The notes under the pieces: generated by a model
The model's database searches: none
What the model saw: only the letters and a program-made list of their open reading frames with translations
What the model was told of the DNA's origin: nothing
Shown here: one piece after another, positions 1 through 8,265 of the stretch
Layout: the number at the start of each line of letters is the position of its first letter
How positions within the stretch are numbered: the first letter of the stretch is position 1
Made by a program: the position numbers and the translations under genes
Assembly: GCA_000482145.1 (NCBI GenBank)
Contig: AUXH01000254.1
Coordinates: 1-25,518, forward strand
Direction of reading: 5' to 3'
Source: Strigomonas culicis
Taxonomy: Eukaryota > Euglenozoa > Kinetoplastea > Trypanosomatida > Trypanosomatidae
Length of the DNA: 25,518 nt

Positions 1-655
1 CTTCGCCTCTGCGGACGCATCCTCCGGCCGGACGCGTTTGTGGTACGCGCGCCGCACCCTGGGCACCTCGTCTGTGCCCTCCTGCTTCGCCTCTGCGGAC
101 GCATCCTCCGGCCGGACGCGCCAGTCGTACGGTCGCCGCTGTCGCGGCGCTTCGGTCGGTGGTGGGGTGGCCGCCGTCGGTGGCTCCACCGCCGCTGCGG
201 CGGCCGCACGCGCCGCACGGGCCGCGCGCGCCGCCAGGATCGCCTCCACCTCGGAGCGCTTGCGGTGGATGCGTCGTGGACGGCTTGGCGTCTCCTCGCT
301 GGCGGGCGTGCGGCTCGCCTCCCGTGTCGTCGCGCCGCTGTCCGTGAGCTCCTCCACTTTCATGCCTTCCTGCTTCGCCTCTGCAGACACGTCCTCCGGC
401 CGGACGCGTTTGCGGTACGCGCGCCGCACCCTGGGCACCTCGTCTATGCCCTCCTGCTTCGCCTCTGCGGACGCATCCTCCGGCTGGACGCGCCAGTCGT
501 ACGGTCGCCGCTGCCGCGGCGCTTCGGTCGGTGGTGGGGTGGCCGCCGTCGGTGGCTCCACCGCCGCTGCGGCGGCCGCACGCGCCGCACGGGCCGCGCG
601 CGCCGCCAGGATCGCCTCCACCTCGGAGCGCTTGCGGTGGATGGGTCGTGGGGGC
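1..655 (-). repeat. In-frame 372-bp coding tandem repeat (two copies visible, first cut by window edge)
   Basis: Bases 1-283 match 373-655 at an offset of exactly 372 bp (124 codons). The differences I see are at 13, 17, 19, 41, about 73, 112, 142 and from 272 onward. Bases 143-271 are identical to 515-643, synonymous sites included. Each unit also holds a shorter internal repeat with an 84-bp offset: the segment beginning CTTCGCCTCTGCGGACGC is at 1 and 85, with a diverged copy at 373 and a close one at 457. The near-identity points to recent duplication or gene conversion. More copies may lie to the left. Confidence 0.9.
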
Positions 656-1608
656 CCTGGGGCCTCCAGCGGCGGACGGACGGCGACCGCCGCGGTCGCG
701 TGGGCGGGCGCGCGCGGTTCGGCGTCGGCGTCCTGCTCCGCGAGCCGCGCGGCGGCGTACCGCGCGAAGGGTTCCACCGCGGCCTGCAGTTCCCCCCGGA
801 GGGCGGTGGCGGGCGGCGCTCCCTGCGCCAGCTCCGCACCCGCGCAGCGGTGCGCCGCCGCGTCCCCCGTGTGGACGAAGGCCTGGCACCACGCGCACTG
901 CATACACGGCGTGTGGTAGCGCTCGTCCGCGACGACGTCCTCGAGGCAGAGCGGGCACACGTCCATCTCGCACGTCGTGCAGCGGTAGAAGAAGATGTGG
1001 CTCGCGTCGACGGGCGACGGTGCATCAGCGAGCCAGTGGGTGAAGCCGCAGAAGTCGCAGCTCACGCCGTCGGTCCCCACGTAGGTGTCCCGCCGCTTCC
1101 GCGCCAGCGGGTGCCCGTTCCAGCAGCAGAGCCGGCACACGACCGGGTCGAAGTACGGGCTCCCGTACTGCCACTGCCGCGCAAAGCGCAGGTGGAACTC
1201 CGTCGCCCTGGTGCCAAAGTCGTGCTGCGGGGACGCAGAGGGCCCGCCCGGCGGGCTCGCCGGCGCGGGCACGGCGCCGGCGGTGCTGCTGGCGCTCAGT
1301 GCACCGCCCCCGTCCTCCATCGCGCGCGTCGGCGGAACGACCGAGGCGGCCGTGGGAACCGCCCCGCCGCCACCGCCTCCCTCCGGCAGCTCCGGACCGT
1401 CCCCCGGCGGCTCCCCAGCGGCCGCGGACGGCCCTGTCGTGGCTCCGTTACCGCCGCGATGCACCGATGACGTCATCTGCCGCAGCTCCCGCTCCGGCGA
1501 GAGGCTGAAGGCGTTGGGGTGCGCGAGCGTCAGGAAGCGGTCGAAGTTAATGCAAGCGGTCGAGAAGTTCGCACGTGTGGAGCGGTCGGCGGGAGACTGC
1601 TCGTCCAT
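1..1608 (-). CDS. Cys/His-rich zinc-binding protein with C-terminal tandem repeats (partial, 3' end outside window)
   Basis: The reading frame is open from the ATG at 1608 down to base 1, giving 536 codons with no stop, so the C-terminus lies beyond the left edge. Residues about 50-128 are Gly/Pro/Ala-rich and look disordered. Residues 158-255 form a dense Cys/His block (C158, C161, C162, H166, C184, C187, H191, C210, C213, C218, C221, H232, C235, C238, C241, H246, H253, C255). It resembles stacked treble-clef or DC1/PHD-like zinc fingers, but I cannot assign a named family. From about residue 322 an HRKRSEVEAILAAR segment, an Ala/Arg run, a Pro/Thr linker and RVRPEDASAEAKQEG motifs repeat with a 124-residue period. 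Zinc binding is inferred from the Cys/His pattern, and a protein- or nucleic-acid-binding role is only a guess. The long plus-strand ORFs over this region are antisense artefacts of high GC. Confidence 0.8.
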   Translation of the reverse strand, partial: MDEQSPADRSTRANFSTACINFDRFLTLAHPNAFSLSPERELRQMTSSVHRGGNGATTGPSAAAGEPPGDGPELPEGGGGGGAVPTAASVVPPTRAMEDGGGALSASSTAGAVPAPASPPGGPSASPQHDFGTRATEFHLRFARQWQYGSPYFDPVVCRLCCWNGHPLARKRRDTYVGTDGVSCDFCGFTHWLADAPSPVDASHIFFYRCTTCEMDVCPLCLEDVVADERYHTPCMQCAWCQAFVHTGDAAAHRCAGAELAQGAPPATALRGELQAAVEPFARYAAARLAEQDADAEPRAPAHATAAVAVRPPLEAPGPPRPIHRKRSEVEAILAARAARAARAAAAAAVEPPTAATPPPTEAPRQRRPYDWRVQPEDASAEAKQEGIDEVPRVRRAYRKRVRPEDVSAEAKQEGMKVEELTDSGATTREASRTPASEETPSRPRRIHRKRSEVEAILAARAARAARAAAAAAVEPPTAATPPPTEAPRQRRPYDWRVRPEDASAEAKQEGTDEVPRVRRAYHKRVRPEDASAEAK

Positions 1609-1679
1609 GTCTTTTCTATTCGGCTTCGTTAAGATAACTTCTCCGCTATAGGCATTAAACTGGAAGAGCTAAAACCGAG

Positions 1680-1698
1680 CTCAAAGGGGGAAAGAAGA
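1680..1698 (-). promoter_or_regulatory. Candidate trans-splice acceptor for the zinc-finger gene
   Basis: On the sense strand a pyrimidine tract (TCTTCTTTCCCCCTTTG) ends in AG at 1681-1680. Further AGs follow at 1670-1669 and beyond. If either of these two is used, the leader carries an upstream ATG at 1655 with an 8-codon uORF that stops before the main start at 1608. Confidence 0.4.
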
Positions 1699-2118
1699 TG
1701 TAAAGCGCCACGTAAGAAGAATGATGATGATGAAACAAAAGAGAGTAATAAAAAACCTCAGTAACCTTATGAGAGAAGAAAAAATGAGAAAGACCGGATT
1801 ATTGTTTCTTTTTTTTTTTTGAATACACAGCAAAGAAATAGATGGGATACGCATATACTCCTGATGAAAGGGACAACCACAATAAAGAAAAAGCGAATGT
1901 AAACAAAAGGATTTGTATTCTTAAAATGATTTAGTATATTTTTGAGCAAACGAAACATGAACGTATTTAAAAAAAAAACGTGTTTATGGGAAAAGAAAAG
2001 AGAACAACACACAAGAATTAAACACACAGCAAAAAATGGGATAGAGATACACAATGAGGTGTACATATATGTATGAGCGTGGGTGTGTCTACATCGAGAT
2101 GAATGGTGAAAAAAGAGC

Positions 2119-2141
2119 ATATATATATATATATATATATA
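2119..2141. repeat. (AT)n microsatellite
   Basis: About eleven AT dinucleotides lie in the spacer between two genes, with no coding role. Confidence 0.9.
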
Positions 2142-2600
2142 GGTATACATAGGAAAGACTACATCGGATTGGCATGCTAATTCGATGTTCATTACTCTTC
2201 TAACAATGTGTGTTCGCTAGATTCCGTGAGCACTGTCCCACGAACGAATAAATGTAGAGAACTGCATCAGTTAAGAGTAAAAGAAAAAAAAAGTACCCAC
2301 AACAACAAAAAGAGTTTACAAGTAATATATAATTGTAGCTTACTCAAACAGCATATTAACTCTTTGAATCTATCAGAAGCAAATGCATTAGCATATAGGA
2401 ATATCTGATTCTGTGATGCCTGTTTGCTGGTGCAGAGCATAGGTGTTTGTGCAAGTAAATGTGTTTTTTTTTTTTGGTGTACATCGGTTTTGGTATTACG
2501 CTGCGAAGAACAAGAAAAGCAAGGAAAGAGAAAAAAAAACACAAATATACTGACTGAAAACGACTTATCAAATGGAATGGAAGACAAAAAGAGGAAGTTA

Positions 2601-3662
2601 CTACTTATCGATAGTAGACTCCACTGCCAATACCGGTGCACGAGTCCGTCTCTGGGATGGCACTCTTGTGAAGGGCCGCGACCCGCTGCAGCTGAGCGAC
2701 GCTGCCTCCTTCGGGGGCGCTGGCCGCAGCACCGCCGACCCGCCGTCACGGCGGAGCGGCACGTCCGTCGACATGGAGAGGAACGCTGAGCTAGAACAGT
2801 TGCTCGGCGTCAGCAGGCCCCTCCGGTCGCTGGCTAGGTGGTGCGCGGGCGCTGGCGCCTTGATGACGGGGCTGCGCTTGCTGAAGCTCTCGTAGCGCTG
2901 CGACAGAGACGGCGAGGGCCGTACCGGCTCGCCGCTTGGCACGCGCGCGCTGCCGGGCGCGGGCGGCGGCCGCGGCGTGTACAGGAAGCTGCTGCCGTTG
3001 AGCCCCACCGAAGCGTTCAGCCCCGGCTGGGCGTCGAGCGTGTGAGAGCCGGACGCGTCCACCACCAGCGAGATGGGCAGGACGAACTGCGTCAGCCGCG
3101 TCGGTGGCATTTCCTTCGGCAGCGTCACGCTGTCGCTCTGGCGCCGCTCCGCTTTGCGGAGCGGGTAGAGGGCGGACGGGTCGCGCATGTTCAGCGGGTT
3201 CGGCTCCTCCGAGACGCAGTACTCGCGGAAGGTGGTCGAGTGGTCGAGGCGGAGAAAAATCTGCGTGAAGTGCGAGACGGAGGTTAAGCTAAGGGTACTG
3301 TTCTCCAGGGTAGCGGGGGCGCCACTTCCCTTCGAAAGACAGTGCACTGCTGCCGCGGCGGCAACAACGCTTTCTTCCACTCGAAGCTTCTTCTGATCAT
3401 AGCCCTCCAGTGGAGAGTAGTACCAGAAGATGCTATTATCGGGTTGCAGTTCCCCTACAAAGCAAAAGGAGCGAACGCTTGAACCACTGTCCTTTCGTTG
3501 CAATGGGGGAGGGGAGCTGTCGGTGTCTACAGTGATCGATTTGAATTTCGCCGGCGCCTCTTCTATGCTGCGACTCGAAGGACTGACCACAAGTACTAAA
3601 TTACCTAAGGTTAACTCATTGGGAAGCTCCTGTACGCTATTTGTTTTCTGCGCATTTGACAT
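2601..3662 (-). CDS. Hypothetical protein, 353 aa, Ser/Pro-rich C-terminal half
   Basis: I do not recognise this protein. The start is the first ATG after a strong pyrimidine tract and AG at 3694. An in-frame extension further upstream would begin with TTG and read through that tract, so it is rejected. Residues 1-195 look partly ordered, with hydrophobic stretches such as TLGNLVLVVSPS and SIFWYYSPLEGYD and an Ala run near residue 100. Residues about 205-353 are low-complexity Ser/Pro/Arg sequence with many possible phosphorylation sites. No signal peptide or transmembrane segment is evident. It lies about 480 bp downstream of LCB1 in the same unit. It is likely a real gene, because coding composition stops sharply at both ends and the frame is uninterrupted. 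Confidence 0.75.
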   Translation of the reverse strand: MSNAQKTNSVQELPNELTLGNLVLVVSPSSRSIEEAPAKFKSITVDTDSSPPPLQRKDSGSSVRSFCFVGELQPDNSIFWYYSPLEGYDQKKLRVEESVVAAAAAVHCLSKGSGAPATLENSTLSLTSVSHFTQIFLRLDHSTTFREYCVSEEPNPLNMRDPSALYPLRKAERRQSDSVTLPKEMPPTRLTQFVLPISLVVDASGSHTLDAQPGLNASVGLNGSSFLYTPRPPPAPGSARVPSGEPVRPSPSLSQRYESFSKRSPVIKAPAPAHHLASDRRGLLTPSNCSSSAFLSMSTDVPLRRDGGSAVLRPAPPKEAASLSCSGSRPFTRVPSQRRTRAPVLAVESTIDK

Positions 3663-3693
3663 CGTAATATACAGTGAAAAGGGGGGAAGTAAG

Positions 3694-3711
3694 CTACAAA
3701 AAAAAAAAAAA
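3694..3711 (-). promoter_or_regulatory. Trans-splice acceptor (T14 tract plus GTAG)
   Basis: On the sense strand, fourteen T are followed by GTAG, with AG at 3695-3694. No ATG lies between it and 3662, which supports that start. The implied 5' UTR is 31 nt. Confidence 0.6.
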
Positions 3712-3734
3712 TGAGAGCAACCTTGTTTGCTTTT

Positions 3735-3763
3735 ATTACTATTATTATTATTATTATTATTAT
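3735..3763. repeat. (ATT)n microsatellite
   Basis: Trinucleotide run of roughly eight to nine ATT units in the spacer. Read through from an upstream TTG codon it yields a spurious Asn run. Confidence 0.85.
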
Positions 3764-4144
3764 AGATAAACACTGAGGAAAGAAGAAAAAAAAAAAGCAA
3801 TAATAATAATTATAAAACACTGTTTATAGACGAGAAAAGAGAAGGGGCAACAGTGTGAAGAAGTGAGGTAGTCAAGAAGGAGTACATAATAGATCAACAC
3901 TCATAAGGATCTGGTAATGATGGAGGGAAAAAAAAAAAAGAGAGGGAGAGAAAGTACACGTAGACTGCGAGAGGCGTGAGTTCAGTTAAGCTTGTCTCCT
4001 ATGACTTGAACACAAACAAAAATAGATGGCCCTGGGGGTGACTGTTTTCGGTATTGACACGGTTCTCCCGCTTCGGTTGCTTCTCTTTTCATGCCAATGG
4101 AACAGAGAGCGGGCATCTGAAAGAGCACAAGGCGAGGCGTCCGT

Positions 4145-5569
4145 CTACGCAAGTTCCTTCTTCACTGCTGCAACGACGGTGTCGATGGCGGCCACCAGCT
4201 TCACCTCCTCAATGTCCCCCTTTATCACGATGCGAAGCGAGGGCAGGTTGAACGTCGGCTCCTCCTCCACGTAGAGGTGCTTGATCACAATCACCTTGTG
4301 CGCCGCAACGGCGTTGATCACCCTCTGGAGCTGGTCCTCCACCGCCATCCTACCCTTCTGCCGCACGTAGCCCTCGCTCGCGACCAGCATGATGATCGGC
4401 GACGCGTCCTCCGCGCACTCCTGCAGTGCGATCTTCTCGTCGTCGAACTTGGCGTCGCGCAGGATGGCGCGGGCCCGCTTCGTGTTTTCGTTCAGGCTCT
4501 TCACGTAGTGGACGTCCTCCGTCATGATGGCGAGCGCCTTGGAGACGGACGCGGTCACGTAGGGCGGCAGCGACGCGGAGAAGACGTAGGCGGTCGAGCC
4601 CATGCGCTGGAAATCCACCATGTTGAGGGCGCCGGAGCAGAAGCCGCCGACCGCGCCGAGGGCGGCGCTCATGCTGCCAATGTAGACGTCCACCTCTGAC
4701 GTGGGGAAGCCGAAGAGCTCGGGCGTGCCGCGGCCCGTCTTGCCCACGGCGCCGAAGCCGTAGCTGTCCTCGAGGATGAGTCGGAACTTGTACTTTCGGC
4801 AGAGCGGGATGATGCTCTTGAGGTCGGCGAAGTCGCCGAAGTTCTTGAAGAGCCCCTCCGCCACGACGAAGCGGCGCTTCGGCTTCAGTGCGTTGTCCTT
4901 CGCGGCGATGGCCTTGAGCTGGCGCTCGAGGTCGGCCATGTCGTTGTGCTTGTACGTCGAGTAGTGGGCGCGCGAGAGAAGGCAGCCCTCCACGACGGGG
5001 GAGCAGCTGTACGCGTCGGCGACGAGGTAGTCGCCGCGGGAGGCGAAGCACGAGACGAGGGTCGCCACCGTCGCGTAGCTGAAGCTGTAGATGACGGTCG
5101 CCTCGGTGCCGAGGAACTCCGTCAGGTCCTTCTCCGCGTCCAGGTGCGGCTTGACCGTGCCGTAGAAGCCGCGCGGCCCGCAGCTGCCGACGCCGTAGGC
5201 CAGCACCGTCTGGCGCGCGACCTCCGTGATGGCGGGGTGGGTGGAGAAGGAGTGGTAGTCGAAGGTGCCGAGGTCCAGGCACTCCGTCGGCTGCGCGAAG
5301 GCGCCGCCCTTCACGACCGCGAGAGAGCCCTTGCGGCTCTCCACCTCCAGCAGCCCCTTGAAGGAGGGCACCGCCACGTTGGAGCTTGCCTCCGTGGCGT
5401 CGCGGAACATGACGGACTGGTACTCGTGCAGGCGGCGCTCCTGCTCCTCCACGGACGGCATGTTGACCGTCGGCGCCTTCGCCTTCTTGCCGCTCCTCTT
5501 CTTCTGTTGGAAGAGAAAGACGGCGAGCACGCCGAAGAAAAAGGCAACGAGAACGGGGAATAAATCCAT
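4145..5569 (-). CDS. LCB1: Serine palmitoyltransferase subunit 1 (LCB1)
   Basis: LCB1 is the non-catalytic partner of LCB2 in serine palmitoyltransferase, the ER enzyme that condenses serine and palmitoyl-CoA in the first step of sphingolipid synthesis. The length of 474 aa fits the family (human SPTLC1 is 473). A single N-terminal membrane segment spans residues 3-20, followed by a Lys-rich stretch. The fold-type-I aminotransferase core carries YGVGSCGPRGFYGT at about 125-138. Its C130 aligns with the cysteine mutated in human hereditary sensory neuropathy type 1. KHNDMADLERQLK (208-220) and LEDSYGFGAVGKTGRGTPE (266-284) are also typical. The segment where LCB2 has its PLP lysine (298-310, IGSMSAALGAVGG) lacks a lysine, which identifies LCB1 rather than LCB2. 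The start has good context (GCCACCATGG), and no ATG lies between it and the nearest strong splice acceptor. Confidence 0.95.
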   Translation of the reverse strand: MDLFPVLVAFFFGVLAVFLFQQKKRSGKKAKAPTVNMPSVEEQERRLHEYQSVMFRDATEASSNVAVPSFKGLLEVESRKGSLAVVKGGAFAQPTECLDLGTFDYHSFSTHPAITEVARQTVLAYGVGSCGPRGFYGTVKPHLDAEKDLTEFLGTEATVIYSFSYATVATLVSCFASRGDYLVADAYSCSPVVEGCLLSRAHYSTYKHNDMADLERQLKAIAAKDNALKPKRRFVVAEGLFKNFGDFADLKSIIPLCRKYKFRLILEDSYGFGAVGKTGRGTPELFGFPTSEVDVYIGSMSAALGAVGGFCSGALNMVDFQRMGSTAYVFSASLPPYVTASVSKALAIMTEDVHYVKSLNENTKRARAILRDAKFDDEKIALQECAEDASPIIMLVASEGYVRQKGRMAVEDQLQRVINAVAAHKVIVIKHLYVEEEPTFNLPSLRIVIKGDIEEVKLVAAIDTVVAAVKKELA

Positions 5570-5957
5570 GGGTGGCCTTCAACAGAAAGAGCGCGTGTGA
5601 ATAGTTGCTTCCTTCTTGGTATTGTGTTTGGTACGACAAAATGAGGTGCAATGGTTTGAGTAACACGATAATGATCAATGAATAAGCTAAAACAAAAAAA
5701 ATGCTAGGCTTCTTGTCATGAAAGGAAAAAAGAGCAAGAGAAAAAGAAGGAAAGAAGACCGGCGAAATAGGAAGTATACGAAAGGGCTGTAGCCATCTTC
5801 CTTTTTTTTCGTGTGCACACACGCATAAACATACAGTCATTGAGTACAGTCTCTTTTTTATGTTTTTTGTGGTTTCTAAGCAATCTAATATAATTATAAA
5901 AGAACTGTAACCGTAATGTACACTAGAAGCAAATCCACTTTGCTCTTGTTTGCTACG
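5570..5957. other. Intergenic spacer upstream of LCB1
   Basis: Contains the LCB1 5' region and the 3' UTR of the Sfi1-like gene, with A/T runs near 5692-5700 and 5800-5808. No ORF or RNA is recognised. Confidence 0.65.
5712..5765 (-). promoter_or_regulatory. Candidate trans-splice acceptor for LCB1
   Basis: A sense-strand pyrimidine tract (complement of about 5721-5760) is followed by AG at 5713-5712. No ATG occurs from there to 5569. Later AGs after a second T-rich run (5692-5700) are alternatives. Confidence 0.45.
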
Positions 5958-6995
5958 TCACATTTTCCCACAGATGGACAAATCGGGAAGGCCGCTGGAC
6001 TGCACGACACGCTCAAACGCCAGCGCCTTAATGCGGTTCTCATACATCCATCGCAGGAAGCAGGACGAGAGCAGGCGCCGCGCGTTGACTTGCTCCATTC
6101 TTGCGGCCAGCAGACGCCGGGCGAGCCACAGCTTCCACCGCACAAAGCAGTCCCGGGCGGTGTCTCGCAGGACGCGATAGAGCTGCTCCCGCGCTGCGCG
6201 CCGTCGCGCGACGAAGCGCACCCATCGGCCAAAACAGGAGACGGCCTTCATGGCCGCGACGCTCTCTTGCACCGCAACGACCACCTGCCGCTCGACCGCC
6301 CGCCGCTGCCACAGGAGGATGTAGCGCCGCGCCAGCCGGCGCTGGGCGACCGCTTCGATCGGCCGGAGCCGCCGCAGCAGCTGCACCGCCGCCACGCGCT
6401 GCTGCCACGTGTGCAGCACAGCGGCCCGCGTCCGCCGCTCGCGCAGCCGCGCCACGTGGAGGGACGCGGCGCTCGCCTCGCGGCACTGGTGCGCCCAGCG
6501 CCGCCACGCGGAGAAGAAGCGGAACGCGAAGTGGTGGGCGGAGCGCCGCGTCAGGCACGTCAGGGCCGCGCCGCGCCGCGCCGCCACCAGCGTGTCGCGC
6601 GCCCGCCGCTCCCACCGCACGAAGTAGCGGCCGGCGACGCCGTGCAGCTGGTGGGCCAGCGTGCAGGCGCACAGCGCGCGCAGTGCCTGCCGGCGGGCCA
6701 GGAAGAGCACCCACGTGAGAAAGCACCGGCGCGTGGTCGACAGGGCCGCCGCGCGCTCCAGCGCCTGCAGCTGCGCCGCCCGGTCCCGCCGCAGCGGAGC
6801 GGCGCCAGGCCCGCAGAGCGCCAGCGGCCGCCCCGTGGCAGTGGGGTTGGACTTTACACGAGAAGGGCCCGCTGCAGCCACCCCTCTATTCTCTTTATGC
6901 TCTGGCGCAAGGCTGAACTCACAGGTGGGGGGGAAACGACGGTGTGAGGGCTCATCTTGTAGTCTTGGCCGAAGATCTATCGCCGCATACTGCAT
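5958..6995 (-). CDS. Sfi1-like Trp-repeat protein (putative centrin-binding)
   Basis: The protein has 345 aa. Eight Trp-centred motifs occur at W95, W128, W164, W197, W229, W258, W287 and W316, spaced 33, 36, 33, 32, 29, 29 and 29 residues. Most follow the form hydrophobic-Phe/Leu-x-x-W-x-x-hydrophobic/Arg-x-x-Arg, for example CFLTWVLFLARR, YFVRWERRAR, CFGRWVRFVARR and CFVRWKLWLARR. This matches the Sfi1 centrin-binding repeat, in which each motif sits on a long helix and binds one centrin (centrosome, spindle pole or basal body proteins). The first 85 residues are low-complexity. The protein is strongly basic, Arg- and Ala-rich. The start is the first ATG after the T-rich region near 7110-7130. 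Binding to centrin and a basal-body location are inferred, and an IQ-like calmodulin-binding protein is the alternative. Confidence 0.7.
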   Translation of the reverse strand: MQYAAIDLRPRLQDEPSHRRFPPTCEFSLAPEHKENRGVAAAGPSRVKSNPTATGRPLALCGPGAAPLRRDRAAQLQALERAAALSTTRRCFLTWVLFLARRQALRALCACTLAHQLHGVAGRYFVRWERRARDTLVAARRGAALTCLTRRSAHHFAFRFFSAWRRWAHQCREASAASLHVARLRERRTRAAVLHTWQQRVAAVQLLRRLRPIEAVAQRRLARRYILLWQRRAVERQVVVAVQESVAAMKAVSCFGRWVRFVARRRAAREQLYRVLRDTARDCFVRWKLWLARRLLAARMEQVNARRLLSSCFLRWMYENRIKALAFERVVQSSGLPDLSICGKM

Positions 6996-7243
6996 GGCGT
7001 ATGCGCTCTAAAGGATTATCTGGGTTCTATTTTTTATTCTTCTCCTGTTGCTGTTGTGCACTACGTAGACAAGGTAAAGGCAGAGGAGTTGACTCGTGTC
7101 GGCACCACAGTGGTGGTAATAAGAAAAACAGACCCAGCAGATCATGATCACGACAGATTTAAGAGCCGAAAAACGCACCTACGGCCAATACACATATAAA
7201 TTACTTATGTTGTAGTTTGAAAGCTGTATTATACAAAAAAAAA

Positions 7244-8212
7244 TCAGTTAATACGGTGCTTTTTGCTCCCCCTGGGGAGCTTCCCGTTTAGAAAGACAAT
7301 CAGCTGCCGACACATTTCGCACAGATCAGGTGCGTCGCTCGCCTCATCCGTCGCGCTGCCGCTCTCGCCGCGCACGACAGCCCCACGCAACACGGCGTCG
7401 CACGAGCGCCACGTGTACGTAAAGTGGATCCCCTCGGCACTCTGCTCCGCCGCCGCCGGGGCGCCGCCGGGCAGAGACGCGAGCGGCACGGTGAGGCGCC
7501 GCTCGCCCCCCGGCGGCGCGCCGCCGCACGCCTGCCTATCGGAGCGCATGCAATCCGACACGGCGTACCAGAAGCCCTCCATGAGCGCGCGGCTCTCCAT
7601 CAGCGCGCGGACCGCCTCCCCGCCCAGCGCGTGCAGCGGCGCCGAGCCGCGCTGCTGAAAGACACACTCATAGAGAAAGAGAATGTAGTTCACCACGGCG
7701 AGCCCCACCGGATTGTCCGCGCCACACAGGAGCTGCGCCACTAGCGCGTGCAGGCACTTAAAGTCCCCCTCGTGGCTCACGGCTGCGTTGCCGTACTTGA
7801 CGTTCGCGTCGCTCGGAGGGTGGATGAAGTGCTCCCTGTAAAACTGAAACTGCTCGGCGCTGAGCTGCTCCTCCACCACGCGCAAAAAGACGTCGTGCGA
7901 CGCGATGTGGGCCGCTCGGATATGCGGGTGCTGCTTCACAAGCGCGTCCATTACCTGCACCCCGGACAGACGCTCCAGCTTCGCGACCATGTTGTTCACG
8001 AAGGGGCACGTGAGCCAGAACACGGTCGCGCCCACGGCCGCCGTGCGGCCGTTGCGGCCCGTCTTGCCCGCCGTCGCGCACCGCACCGCGGCGCTGCCAT
8101 GCGCCCGGCACGCGAAGAGCGTTGCGTCCACCTGCCGGTACATTTGGGGGTCCGCAGCCTCCGCGTAATCACTGCGCTTGCGCACAGCCTTGGGCTGCTC
8201 GGTAGATGACAT
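7244..8212 (-). CDS. DUF501 domain protein
   Basis: The protein has 322 aa. Residues about 63-80 (TVFWLTCPFVNNMVAKLE) and 152-170 (KCLHALVAQLLCGADNPVG) match the two signature blocks I know from the bacterial DUF501 family (a LTCP-type block followed by RLE, and a VKCLHAL...NPVG block). The bacterial family has no established biochemical function. Family members are usually about 160-200 aa, so residues about 190-322 are a C-terminal extension with no recognised match, rich in Ala/Gly/Arg in the middle and ending in a Cys pair (CEMC). The start at 8212 is the first ATG after a clean pyrimidine tract and AG at 8216. An extension to 8323 would begin with GTG and pass through that tract. No signal peptide or membrane segment is evident. 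Confidence 0.75.
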   Translation of the reverse strand: MSSTEQPKAVRKRSDYAEAADPQMYRQVDATLFACRAHGSAAVRCATAGKTGRNGRTAAVGATVFWLTCPFVNNMVAKLERLSGVQVMDALVKQHPHIRAAHIASHDVFLRVVEEQLSAEQFQFYREHFIHPPSDANVKYGNAAVSHEGDFKCLHALVAQLLCGADNPVGLAVVNYILFLYECVFQQRGSAPLHALGGEAVRALMESRALMEGFWYAVSDCMRSDRQACGGAPPGGERRLTVPLASLPGGAPAAAEQSAEGIHFTYTWRSCDAVLRGAVVRGESGSATDEASDAPDLCEMCRQLIVFLNGKLPRGSKKHRIN

Positions 8213-8215
8213 CAG

Positions 8216-8265
8216 CTGGTAGAGGACAGAGAGACAGAAAGAGGGAGGGGAGAGGAAGAGGAGCA
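8216..8265 (-). promoter_or_regulatory. Trans-splice acceptor of the DUF501 gene
   Basis: On the sense strand a tract of over 40 mostly pyrimidine bases ends in ACCAG (AG at 8217-8216), only 3 nt before the ATG at 8212. This decides the start. Confidence 0.55.

Larger units (their letters stand above)
1609..2600. other. Intergenic spacer, AT-rich, with (TA)n tract
   Basis: This spacer lies between the 353-residue gene and the zinc-finger gene. It holds poly-A/T runs, an (AT)n tract at 2119-2141 and poly-T at about 1809-1820 and 2464-2475. Short ORFs here are low-complexity Phe/Ser/Lys translations. No RNA gene is recognised. It presumably contains the 3' UTR and polyadenylation region of the upstream gene and the 5' UTR of the downstream gene. 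Confidence 0.7.
3663..4144. other. Intergenic spacer with (ATT)n tract
   Basis: This is the spacer between LCB1 and the 353-residue gene. It holds poly-A/T runs, an (ATT)n microsatellite at about 3735-3763 and purine-rich plus-strand sequence (pyrimidine-rich on the sense strand) at 3833-3950. Short ORFs at 4026-4274 extend into the antisense of LCB1 and are not credible. Confidence 0.7.

Noticed and set aside
40..1470. 476-codon plus-strand ORF
   Set aside because: It is antisense to the Cys/His-rich gene, Arg-rich and without motifs. The minus frame shows ordered Cys/His spacing and a leader with a splice acceptor.
1721..1735. TGATGA box C-like motifs (snoRNA)
   Set aside because: They are on the strand opposite to transcription and part of a simple GAT repeat, with no box D or terminal stem seen.
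1767..2192. 141-codon minus-strand ORF
   Set aside because: It is a Phe/Ser/Tyr/Ile-rich translation of AT-rich spacer with homopolymers and an (AT)n run, with no coding features.
4145..5569. Assignment of this gene as the catalytic subunit LCB2
   Set aside because: The PLP-lysine position lacks Lys and the sequence follows LCB1 motifs such as CGPRGFYGT.
4350..5840. 496-codon minus-strand ORF overlapping LCB1
   Set aside because: It is a different frame over LCB1 with Arg/Gly-rich sequence. The LCB1 frame has full family similarity along 474 residues.
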